A DNA stretch of 64,000 nucleotides from Cantharellus purpuraceus (lineage: Eukaryota; Basidiomycota; Agaricomycetes; Cantharellales; Hydnaceae): positions 1,674,001 to 1,738,000 of the forward strand of contig JALBUN010000023.1 of NCBI GenBank assembly GCA_025174535.1, written 5' to 3'. The number at the start of each line of letters is the position of its first letter. Position 1 is the first letter of the stretch. Positions 32,544 to 43,035 of the stretch are shown piece by piece. Both the position numbers and the translations under genes were made by a program. The notes below the pieces were generated by a model. The model worked only from the letters and a program-made list of their open reading frames with translations, had not been told where the DNA came from and ran no database searches.

Positions 32544-32766
32544 GTGTCAGTTTGCTTATGGAATAGATCTTATAAGCCTGCATCCAATGGTCCTAGCAAA
32601 CAGATTGTGTGTAATGCAGTTGTTCAGCACACCAAAGAACAGTCAGGCTGAGGGGTAGCACTGAGTATGGGTAAGTGTAATAGTGCTATGTGTCTGGGAA
32701 GGGTGAATGAAGAGGGTGCTGTCAAGCTGATTTATAGTGCTCTGGGACTGGAGGATGATGGGGAGC
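32544..32766 (-). repeat. D element copy 3, first part (inverted)
   Basis: Starts TGTCAGTTTGC, the end of D in reverse, and runs 223 bp to GGAGC (32762-32766), where an inverted B begins. The remaining 1.24 kb of the same D is at 34179-35415 in the opposite orientation. Confidence 0.85.
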
Positions 32767-34170
32767 TGTATGGGAACCACCTTTTCCCTATCAAATCCTA
32801 TTTATGCAGCACCAATGTGCTATACTTTGCTTTTCCATTCCTCAACATCAGCATATATTTGATGCTTGTACCTGGAATGGACTTTCTCTATTTTTCTATA
32901 TTTTTTCAGGAATATTCCATGCAGAACTCAGCCCAGAATCATTTATTTCTGCTGTGCTACAGTTGTGGACCCATAGGCTCCCACAAACCTTCCCACAGCT
33001 GGCTCTCCACCTTTGGACCAGGCATTTGGCCTGAATTCAAGCTCAGATGTCTCTGATCAATAAATATTCTGTAACTTGACAACCACAACCTCTCAGGGCA
33101 CTATTTTCCATGGAGATCATCACCTGAGATGTGGCTATCCATGGCTGTCCAAACCAGTGCAGAAAACAGGGTGGACACCTTTCTTTTTGCCTGATCAGTG
33201 CCTAGTTCAGGGATCAGATCAGCTGATGGGTGATCAGATCAGGTGATTGCCTTGGAATATTCTACCCCTTTCCATAACATTCTAGCTGTTTCCTTCTATT
33301 ATTAGATAGAACTTTCCAGAACCATTATTCAGCTCCTGATCAGTGTTAGTGCAGTCATCAGAACCTGTGATTGGCTTGGAATATTCTACCCCTTTCTTCC
33401 ACCTTCCACAACCTTCCAGTAGTTTCCATCTATTAATAGGTAGAATATTCCAGAACCATTAGCCAGCCCCTGTAAATACAATATATAAGGAGGTCAAATA
33501 GTAACATATTCTACCCATCTTCTGCACACCAGTGTGACTAGAGTGACATACAGTGTCATCCTCTATCTCAGTAACTGTTGATTGTCCAGTTCAAGGGTCG
33601 CTTACAGTTGTGTAACTGTACTTGATTGCACTCGAAGTAGTGATATTCCTGCTTTGGGCATGAGTGTAGTATCTACCTCACATGACTACAAATCTACAGG
33701 GTGAGATTGTCTGTCAATAGTCCAGCCATTAGTGCTCTTGTTTAAGTAACTAGTGTATACTGCCTTTGCAGAGCATTAGAAACTTGAACTCGTGTGAAGC
33801 AGTTGCTAGACTACTTCACACATTGCTGTTACCCGCTTCAGAGTGCCACTGGTTGGATGGTTGGATTCATCCATCTACTTCCTTTAGCCTCTAAGTGCAT
33901 TTCCCTCTTTTTGGAATATCTGGACCCCTAAGCGTCTGTGAACTCTAGACTCTGGAAGTCTTATTCATTTCTTGCTGCTAAGAAACATATTACTTTTCTG
34001 CGTATAGTCTGCATTGACCAATACAAAGGATTGTAACCAAAGTACAAATGTTAAATCATTTCTGGAGTTGTGCTGCAGCAGGGTTTGATATTCTTCTCAG
34101 CTGTTCATTCATGGAATTGTGGGAATTTAGAGTTTGCCCTAACACCATAATTTTGTGGGTTCCAAAACAG
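32767..34170 (-). mobile_element. B element copy (inverted) inside D copy 3
   Basis: 1404 bp, TGTATGGGAACC to GGTTCCAAAACA. Its left flank is ggagc. Its right flank (gttgc) does not match, but GGAGC in reverse complement (gctcc) borders the other B copy at 35411-35415. This is the pattern expected if recombination between two inverted B copies has flipped the DNA between them. Confidence 0.85.
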
Positions 34171-34178
34171 TTGCCTGC

Positions 34179-35415
34179 TGACAAGCCAGGATGCATTGAG
34201 GACATATATTGAACCACTCTGACAGTCCAACTCCACCAGCGTCTTTTCATATCAAACTTTTAAATAGTGCCACAACTCCCTCTCCACCTCAGTCTCTAAT
34301 TCTAGCCATTGATTGTCACGTGTGTTTCATTGCCATCAATCATTATCAGCCTTCTATTCACACCAATCCTTTCATCATCATTCACATGGCTTCCAATTCT
34401 ATTCCTCTCTCCAACATCTCTTCTAATAATACATCACACTGGTCTCTGGACACAGAGGACTATCAAAAATATGCCAAGCTACATGGGCACCTTCACATGT
34501 CAAAATACTTCCAAAACTCTTTCAACATCCAAGATCCCCACCATGTCTCTCTTATGCCATTGGTGATCCCATATTCTTTCACAATTCCATTGAACCATAT
34601 ACATTCCTTGGCATTGTACCTCTATATCATAACATGGATAGAAGAGTTGAATGTGAGGTAGAGTTTCAGTTGCCATCGCTGACCTATCCTCCCACTTCCA
34701 TCCGACTCAGGTTACATCATGTCAGGCAAAGGGACCAAATACCCTTGGAATGGGATACCATATGGAGACGGATCACTAAGACAATAAGGAGTATTTGTTG
34801 TGGATGCTGACTGACTCAGGGTTGATTTACCTTTGGAGCCATAGGGAAGATGGTATTGGTGGATGTTTCTATTGTTCTTTTATATGACTCACCCCTGTTT
34901 CATCTTTTAATTCATTCATACTCAACTTATTCATCCTTGTTCTATTTTTGGTTCTTTTATTACTCATCACCTCCTATTCTTACAAAGATTACCCCTATCT
35001 GTTGCTTCATTTCTCCATGATTTCCCCATTAGTAGTTCAACTTCACACACTTTGTCAGCTGGCTTGATCAGCATTTCTTGCATCATATCACATCATTTGC
35101 TCCTCATATTGTGTCATTGTGCCCAGGGGATTTGTATATAAAAGAGTGCTAGTTTTTGCCTTTTGGATCAATCAACAAGTTTTCAGCCAACACTCTAAAG
35201 TCAAAGTCCATGCTCTAAGTCTACACTCTACACTCTATATCACAATCCATCAGCTCTACACTGAGGCAAAGCACCTTGGTTCAACAATCAGATTTCCCTC
35301 CGCCACCAAGAAGTCACATCTCCTGAAACCAGCTTTCACGTACCTCTCAACCGGGCCCCCCATCATCCTCCAGTCACAGAGCACAATCTACCATTTTGAC
35401 TGTCCTTTTTGCTCC
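34179..35415 (+). repeat. D element copy 3, second part (flipped)
   Basis: Starts TGACAAGCC at 34179 and ends at gctcc 35411-35415. It contains a decayed form of the D ORF from 34386 (MASNSIPLSNISSNN, then frameshift and deletion). Joined in reverse after 32766 it completes one D element of about 1.45 kb, with GCAG target duplication (32540-32543, and reverse complement at 34175-34178). Confidence 0.85.
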
Positions 35416-36828
35416 TGTTTTGGAACCTGCAAAATTATGGTGTTAGGGCAAACTCTAAATTCCCACAATTCCATGAATGAACAGCTGAGAAGAATATCAA
35501 ACCCTGCTGCAGCACAACTCCAGAAATGATTTAACATTTGTACTTTGGTTACAATCCTTTGTATTGGTCAATGCAGACTATACGCAGAAAAGTAATATGT
35601 TTCTTAGCAGCAAGAAATGAATAAGACTTCCAGAGTCTAGAGTTCACAGACGCTTAGGGGTCCAGATATTCCAAAAAGAGGGAAATGCACTTAGAGGCTA
35701 AAGGAAGTAGATGGATGAATCCAACCATCCAACCAGTGGCACTCTGAAGCGGGTAACAGCAATGTGTGAAGTAGTCTAGCAACTGCTTCACACGAGTTCA
35801 AGTTTCTAATGCTCTGCAAAGGCAGTATACACTAGTTACTTAAACAAGAGCACTAATGGCTGGACTATTGACAGACAATCTCACCCTGTAGATTTGTAGT
35901 CATGTGAGGTAGATACTACACTCATGCCCAAAGCAGGAATATCACTACCTTGAGTGCAATCAAGTACAGTTACACAACTGTAAGCGACCCTTGAACTGGA
36001 CAATCAACAGTTACTGAGATAGAGGATGACACTGTATGTCACTCTAGTCACACTGGTGTGCAGAAGATGGGTAGAATATGTTACTATTTGACCTCCTTAT
36101 ATATTGTATTTACAGGGGCTGGCTAATGGTTCTGGAATATTCTACCTATTAATAGATGGAAACTACTGGAAGGTTGTGGAAGGTGGAAGAAAGGGGTAGA
36201 ATATTCCAAGCCAATCACAGGTTCTGATGACTGCACTAACACTGATCAGGAGCTGAATAATGGTTCTGGAAAGTTCTATCTAATAATAGAAGGAAACAGC
36301 TAGAATGTTATGGAAAGGGGTAGAATATTCCAAGGCAATCACCTGATCTGATCACCCATCAGCTGATCTGATCCCTGAACTAGGCACTGATCAGGCAAAA
36401 AGAAAGGTGTCCACCCTGTTTTCTGCACTGGTTTGGACAGCCATGGATAGCCACATCTCAGGTGATGATCTCCATGGAAAATAGTGCCTTGAGAAGATGT
36501 GGTTGTCAAGTTACAGATTATTTATTGATCAGAGACATCTGAGCTTGAATTCAGGCCAAATGCCTGGTCCAAAGGTGGAGAGCCAGCTGTGTGAAGGTTT
36601 GTGGGCACCTATGGGTCCACAACTGTAGCACAGCAGAATAAGAGCATTCTGGGCCAAGTTCTGCATGGAATATTCCTGAAAAAATATAGAAAAATAGAGA
36701 ATATTTGAATAAGTCCATTCCAGGTACAAGCACCATGTATATGCTGATATTTAGGAATGGAAAAGTGAAATAGAGCACATTGGTGCTGCATAAATAGAAT
36801 TTGATAGGGAAAAGGTGGTTCCCATACA
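35416..36828 (+). mobile_element. B element copy (direct) at right side of the nest
   Basis: 1413 bp, TGTTTTGGAACC to GGTTCCCATACA. Right flank GTCAG at 36829-36833 pairs with GTCAG at 32219-32223, so its right end is that of the outer B inserted in LTR-C. Its left end is that of the B inserted in D. It is therefore a recombinant. Confidence 0.85.
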
Positions 36829-36833
36829 GTCAG

Positions 36834-37267
36834 AATGGACTTGGCTTCAGCTTATATGCTGTGCCCTCACTAATACCTGTGTCCAAGATTTTGGAGATGG
36901 AGTACAACTTCAACAGTTTGGATCAGACTTAGGAGCTAGGCATGATTTGATATTCGAACTGGGGAATGAAGTCCCCAGTCGAGCAACTTAAATACATATT
37001 TGAAATCTAATAATAATTACTCCGGTGATGGGTCTCTGAGGCCGATGGCCTTATGTGAATATGTCCAAGTCCAATGGGGATGAATGTCCAGGCTATGGTG
37101 ATACTCATGCATCAATCAGAACCAGAGGCAGATGAGCAAGATTGACAGTGACAATCAGACAGACTAAATGGAGATGTGATGGTTCCCAATGGAGTATAGA
37201 TTTCATGTGCACAGGGATCTGAGTGGATCAGATGGGGATCTGGGCATTAATGAATATAGTCATAACA
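36834..37267 (-). repeat. LTR-C of TE2c, outer piece
   Basis: 434 bp of inverted LTR-C ending ATAGTCATAACA at 37267. Together with 32115-32223 it makes a C LTR of about 543 bp. Its right flank is ttctg inside a B fragment. Confidence 0.85.
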
Positions 37268-37377
37268 TTCTGGAGTTGTGCTGCGGTAGGATTTGATATT
37301 CTTCTCAGCTGTTCATTCATGGAATTGTGGTGATTTAGAGTTTGCCCTAACACCATAATTTTATGGGTTCCAAAACA
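37268..37377 (-). repeat. B element fragment at the right border of the nest
   Basis: 110 bp, the end of an inverted B (ttctggagttgtg to GGTTCCAAAACA). It is the target into which TE2c inserted. After 37377 the sequence changes to unique, gene-bearing DNA. Confidence 0.85.
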
Positions 37378-37654
37378 CCTAGGGTACTTACAATATTTGA
37401 CTTTGAAAAATTTATAGAATATCCAACCACTATTCCAGGTATTTTCTGGAACCTAAAATGGTATTTCAGTGTATATGAAAGTTTTTGAGATTTTTTTTCG
37501 TGCAGTTTGACCACCATACAATAATAAGCTATATGCCCCATAGTTTGAACTCAACAGGGATAAAGTGGAGCAAATGTTGCTTGTAAAGTACATGACAAGA
37601 TAAATACTTAGAAAGCAGCTTTCTGAACGAAGATGCAAAAGAACCAGTACAAAA
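37378..37654. other. Boundary region between transposon nest and host genes
   Basis: 277 bp without a gene. It begins cctagggtacttaca, nearly the same as ccttgggtacttaca at 30911-30925. It also contains a 50-bp stretch (37469-37519, from gtatatgaaag to gaccaccata) that recurs in part at 48253-48297. Otherwise it is probably the 3' UTR of SOG2. Confidence 0.5.
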
Positions 37655-40600
37655 CTAGGGGTCTGCCTCAATTTTGAAAGTCTGGTGCGGCAAAGCCGAC
37701 CAAGGGGTGTCTCTAAGCTCCCCCGGCTTCAGCTTGACACTAGAAGGTGTTTGTGACGCCTGCGCACTGCGACTTCGAGAGATACCTCCCGAAGATAATT
37801 TACCTGGGTTTGGAGAAAGTCCGCCAACGGCAGGAGAATAGGGGCCGGGAGTCGGCGCGGGAGAAAATGACGAAACTTGAAGTAATATAGTAAAGTCTTG
37901 TGTAGACTGCGTCAGCTTAGCAATGTTACTGCGTAAAGTTGCGGAAAAGGGATGCGACACTGAATATGCCTTCAGTATGGTCAAGACGTTCACCACCGCC
38001 TGCCGTCCTATCAATTAGAGCTACATACAGCAATCTGTGGGAAAAGCACACCTTCACGAACAGGTGAGCGTCTTCCCAGAAAGCTTTTCGATCCCCGTCC
38101 ACTGCACCACTTCGCATGGCTTGGATCTTTTCTTTCAATCTTTTCGTGATGTCTTGTCCTCGTTGCAAAGACTCTACCAGTTCAGTGCTGGATTCTTGAC
38201 GGGTGTGAAGGACCTCGTCCATCATTCTCCATACAGATCTCGCGGTCTCGGTCGCAGCCTCCATTGTGGCCAACAAATCCGAGTCAACCATCTTTGACGA
38301 GTCACTGGGAACCTCCAATGAAGAATGCACCATTCGGGACGCGTCTTGATGCAAATTACCCATTTGATAAGTAGACTGGCTTCCGCCTGGTGTGGCTGGA
38401 GATGAGGAGCCTTGACGAGAGTGCGTCATCGAGCCTGATGGGGATTCGAGAGATGAGGATTGACTGTGAAGCAACGATGCCTGTGAAGATGACATCGGCT
38501 TCCGCAGGGCCGAACGCAGGGGCTGCATCACAGGAGGTGACGATGTAGACGACGCTGGAGCTTCTTCAGTGGTCGATGGCAATGTTTTCCCTATTTGTAC
38601 ATCTCGTGTGCTGAATGATCCAGCGTGTCGTCTCATCATGCGTGACCTTCCATTCGGTACGTTTCCTGAAGGGGTTCGAGGAATAGGGGAAGACGCTAGT
38701 GGCTGCATTTCAGGAATGGGTGATATGGCATTGCGTGTAGTCATAGGGGTTGATGAAGTAGTTTGTATATGGATCTTGGAGGAAGGAACTGCAGGTGGCG
38801 GTAACCGATGGTCGCTTAAATGGGGCAATATTGCGTCAAGGTGCGGTGCCAAGGTCTGCCACGAATTGGATATTTCCGCCATGGAACCATACAACATCAG
38901 TAGAAGACTCCTAGAGTATCGTGCATCATCGGATCCAGCAAGAACCTTAAGCTGGAGGTGAAGAACCCCAACCACTTTGCCAAATACGGCTACATTATCC
39001 CTGCAATTTTCTAGAACACCCCGGCATACAGAAGGAGGGGGCACGCCTCGTCGAGAGATGGAATCAAAACGGTCCAATGCGTTGATGAGATGGGACATGT
39101 AAGTGCTGGCTGGATCAAGAACCTTACCAAGCAAACCGGAAAGGCGATCATCAATAGCAAATACAGTGTAATGCCTGAGTGACTGGTAGATTTGCGACAC
39201 AGCAAAAAGAATACCTCTTGCGGAATCGATCATCGCCAAGAGGGACTCCGGTATGGTTGCAGAAATAGTCGATGGTGGTAACGTTGAAAGGCGTCGGAAA
39301 TAGGAATTACGTTCGACATCCATAGAGGGTGCTGGATACTGAGGAGACGAGATTGCAGGAGAAGGTAAAGCTTCAGCGGTAGCGACATGACGAGACGGAT
39401 TATAGACAGGTTGTGATCGTGAAGTACGGCTATACGTGGGAAGCTGAGTTGTGGACGTGCCGCCAGAAGTATCGTGGCCGGACAAAAAATCAGGGGTATT
39501 TTCAGGGGAAATTGGAGGTTTACGAAGCCGGTCGTCGTCACTCGAGTCGACGGTAGGTATTTTGCTTCCAGGAAGATTGGGTATTCGAGGGCGATGCATA
39601 TGACCGCGACCAGTAACAGGACCTCGAAGATCAGGCAAACTCTTCTTTGTTACAAGCTGCGTGTCCGCAGAACCCGGCTGACGAGCTATAGAATATGAAG
39701 CATTGCGGCCATGTAACTGACTGTGCACGAAATTTTCCTCATATGATGGCGATGATGTATCTGCGTGGTGAATTCCGGATGAGTATTGTGTCTCCAATGC
39801 AGAATTGTTAGGAGATAGTGATACAGTAGGAGAAGCTGATGGGCTCGATGGCATAGAATTTGATGCGATATGAGACTGGTACAGGGGTGACGGGTATTTT
39901 GGAAGTTCGTGGTCATCGTCACGGTAGAATGAGGTATCCGAACTGCTAGACCCGTGAGAAACTGTCGAATAACTCGAAATAGCTGATTCCACGGAGTGCG
40001 AGCGAATATGCTGGGAAATGAGAGAGGGTCCTGCGTGCAAGAACGAAAGGTTGGTAGAGTGGTCAGACTCATCGCTACAGGTGGGAGTGATACATCAAGG
40101 AGCCTCAGGCTTTATTGATGACAATAAATAAAGTGGATATACATGCCTCGTCAGGTCGGATTCCCATGAGGAATTATGTTGTGGTCTGTATGGGGACTCG
40201 TCATTGGGCAACCTTAAGGGATTTGAGCCTTTTCCCCGGTCTCCCGAGCGGTTATCCTCGATCCATCTTTTCATGCTCGCAATACAGGAAATCATCGTGT
40301 CAGCATCTTCAGCTTTGTCGAGGGGTTCCAAAACAAATCTCGGTGGCCACTCTATTGGGTTGTGATCGGTTTGGAAGACAGTCAAGTTGGAAGCCTTGGC
40401 GATGTAAGACGGGAGACGGGAGATTCTGTTCTTCGAAATAGAGAAGACCTAGGAATGACCATGTAAGTCGGTAGTATCACACTGATGATGAAACCAGATA
40501 CAAACACGAAGGCCGAGTAGAGTTCCAGGTTGTGATGGAAGACGTCTGAGCTTATTTCGGCTGATATCCAAAATCTCCAAGGAAGGCATAACAGTAAGCT

Positions 40601-41077
40601 GCTCGAGAAGTCTTGGAATATAACTCAATATAGAAAGCATGGTGAACGAACCACGTCAGGAAAAACCGTGAAACAATTAGCACGCAAATTTAAGTAACGT
40701 AAACGTGCAAGAAGTGCAAACGCCATAGGAAGGGTTGTCAGACGATTGTAACCAAGCGCGACTCTGCAGAAAGTCGATTGACGGTGTGGAGATGAGCGCA
40801 GAACTACGACGAACCTGAGGATGGTACACTCGTCGTGTTCATCTATGCCAATGGTTGCCAACTCTTCTGCTCCAATTTCGCCTACATCCCCAATATTTTT
40901 GTGACTAAAATCAAGTGTGCCGCCCTCGTCAGGTGAATCGAGTAACGCTTGAGCAATGTCAGCATGGGTGAGAGACGTTGCGTGACCTGTAAAGGGCCTA
41001 TCTTTGTCTCTGTCATTAGAGAATGAATGGGGAGACTGTGGTCGTCTGTTTGATCTCCTCTCAAAATCCGGAGCCAT
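37655..41077 (-). CDS. SOG2: SOG2-like leucine-rich repeat protein of the RAM/MOR network
   Basis: Six exons (41077-40815, 40763-40652, 40598-40506, 40448-40147, 40074-38052, 37999-37655) give about 1045 residues. The N-terminal third has four leucine-rich repeats in series (LGYNRLTTLPMAFALL, LRYLNLRANCFTVFPDV, LEILDISRNKLRRLP, VFSISKNRISRLP). A long Ser/Pro-rich region and the helical SOG2 domain follow (ISATIPESLLAMIDSAR, GVLENCRDNVAVFGKVV, ATETARSVWRMMDEVL). Sog2 binds the Kic1/Cbk1 NDR kinase module, which controls polarity and cell separation. Splice sites were chosen by frame and repeat continuity. The fourth intron (40075-40146) uses GC-AG in this model. The 5' end faces the AlkB gene across 109 bp. 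Confidence 0.88.
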
Positions 41078-41186
41078 GGATTTTGGGGAAACTAGTTGAT
41101 ACCAGCGAGGAGGGCATACACCTCAGTAGGAGGGCGTACTCTGAACTGCTCCCGTATACCCCGCCAAGTCGATTACATCAGCCTCA
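41078..41186. promoter_or_regulatory. Bidirectional promoter, SOG2 / AlkB-like
   Basis: Only 109 bp separate the two divergent start codons, so both core promoters and 5' leaders must overlap here or extend into the first exons. No clear TATA box; the stretch is mixed in composition (tttggggaaactagttgata near 41091). Confidence 0.5.
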
Positions 41187-42950
41187 ATGGAAGTCGCAGA
41201 CAGTTTAGATACTGAGGCTTTGCTTGCTATCCTCAGCAGCCTCTTAGATCCACCAATCCCGGAACTGCATGTCCTCCTCGATGCCCTTACTTGCGCGAAC
41301 GGCGACGTTGAAGCAGCCGCAAAATCCTTGCAATTGAAGCATGCATCCAACGCGCCTCGCATTATCAAGAGAGTCGCTACTGGGGTTCTCGACGATTGGT
41401 TGACTCCTGCAGCAGAGAATGACCAGCAACGAAAGAAGGGTAAAATTGCTGACACGTCCACGCTGCCGAAGAAGGGTCTTCCGATGGTATCGAATCGGAA
41501 TGTCATAGCTGGACCGTCAAAAATACCTGCGTCGTCGAAACAACCAGTACCCTTAACTGAAGTTCTTCGACCGCCACCACCCACCCTACCCACTGTTCCG
41601 CGACTTGCACCTCTTATGTTACACAATTCTTCCATGGTAGAAAAATACACTCCATGCACCTTACATCTAGGCGTCCTTCCTCCAGAGCTAGCATGTCGTC
41701 TATTTCACTGCATGATCCACGCCTCCAAAGGTGCATACTTCTACGATATCCCCAAGTCATTGTTCAACGTACGTATCTTGCAGAATGGAAACGACACAAG
41801 TGGTGGCTGTTTGACCGACTCGTGGAAAGCCCTCATAAAACATCTTTCTATGCCAGACAAGCTGACGGAGTGGATGATAATCATTCCTGGCAAGAAGCAA
41901 CTCAGTACTGGTGTCCACCATAGTCCACATCCTCGCATCGGCTTCGTGTTGACGGCAATGTGTCAGGTATAACGGCAGTGTGACAACTCCTCCTCCTGTG
42001 TTTCTGCCTGAGATGGAAGAGGCATGCCAACTCGTCGAAAACGTAGTCAATGGGGCTTTGCAAAGTCGATCTCGGTATTCCCTGGAATGGGGTGGTATTG
42101 GTACTGGAGGTCAAGTATGGAAAGCAAACGTGGCTGCGAGCAACTGCTACGCTGGTAAGTTTCCAGTTGGCATAATCCTTCCCTTATTTTAGAAATTGTG
42201 ATAGGTGGAAAGGAAGGCGTTGGTTTTCATTCTGACCAACTAACATATCTTGGCCCATTTCCCACTATCGCGTCTTTGAGTTTGGGTGTGTTCAGAGTCC
42301 AATAATGCCGTTAAGATAGCCAAACGCTCATCGCAGTACAACAGGAACCTCTAGGATCTTTAGGCTGCGTGAAGTCATACCTGGGAATGAAGTCGAGACC
42401 CGACATGCTCAGACGTTCAATATCCCGGTCGTCCATAATTCGGTATCTTGTTCTATGGTCTTCTTGGACTTCTACTTATTCACGGTTTAAAAGCTTGTCA
42501 TAATGCATGCGTCTACGCAAGAACGCTACAAGCATTCTATCCCTCGTCAACGGGCAATTGACATCTTTCGTCCGAGTTTTCCCTCCCGCCCAGACTCGGA
42601 TATAGTAGAAAGCAATTGCAGAATCAATATCACTTTCCGGTTCTACCGTGTACGTCCTTTCTTACGCTTGAAATTGGAAACTAAACCCCTGCAATCAGCC
42701 TGACTTTCGACCTGCAAGCATACCACGATGCAGATGCAACATTCCCTGTGTGCTTCGCGTCGATATGAAAGGACGCGATAAGGACGACTTGAGAGGGGAA
42801 AACATGCGATACTTTTGGATGTGCTATGCAGGGGCACAGAACAACGGCAAAGGATGCTCATATGTTAAGGTGATGGATGTTAAAGCAGAGGGCCGCGGGC
42901 CCTTCGTTGGGGATCCTACGTCTTCAGATTTGTCATATTCGACAAAATGA
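41187..42950 (+). CDS. AlkB-like 2OG-Fe(II) dioxygenase with CUE and GRF-type zinc finger
   Basis: Eight exons or so. Introns include 41731-41783, 41911-41966, 42155-42204 and 42286-42344. The N-terminus (DTEALLAILSSLLDPPIPEL, EAAAKSLQL) resembles a ubiquitin-binding CUE/UBA fold. The catalytic domain has WKRHKWWLFDRL, NCYAGGKEGVGFHSDQ (first iron His and Asp), LGPFPTIASLSLG, SRIFRLR, and YKHSIPRQ (second iron His), plus INITFRFYR (2-oxoglutarate Arg). The C-terminus has a GRF-like zinc finger (CRCNIPCVLRVDMKG, RYFWMCYAG, GKGCSY). This is the layout of an ALKBH2/3-type enzyme removing alkyl groups from DNA or RNA bases, with nucleic-acid and ubiquitin binding added. It converges on CDC45 with 85 bp between the stops. 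Confidence 0.9.
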
Positions 42951-43035
42951 GCAACAATCTCATTAAACAGATCCCCCATTATCTTTGAGAACAATGTAGC
43001 AGTGTAAAAGGTACAACAATTAATTATACAATATA

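Larger units (their letters stand above)
31062..37267 (-). mobile_element. TE2c: inverted 5' end of a third TE2 copy
   Basis: Minus strand, from right to left: LTR-C in two pieces (37267-36834 and 32223-32115), the leader (gtatattcaaactgc), gag (32082-31062), then truncation at the B fragment. Between the two LTR pieces lies a 4.6-kb nest of B and D elements with GTCAG on both outer sides (32219-32223 and 36829-36833). Protease to 3' LTR are missing. Confidence 0.85.
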
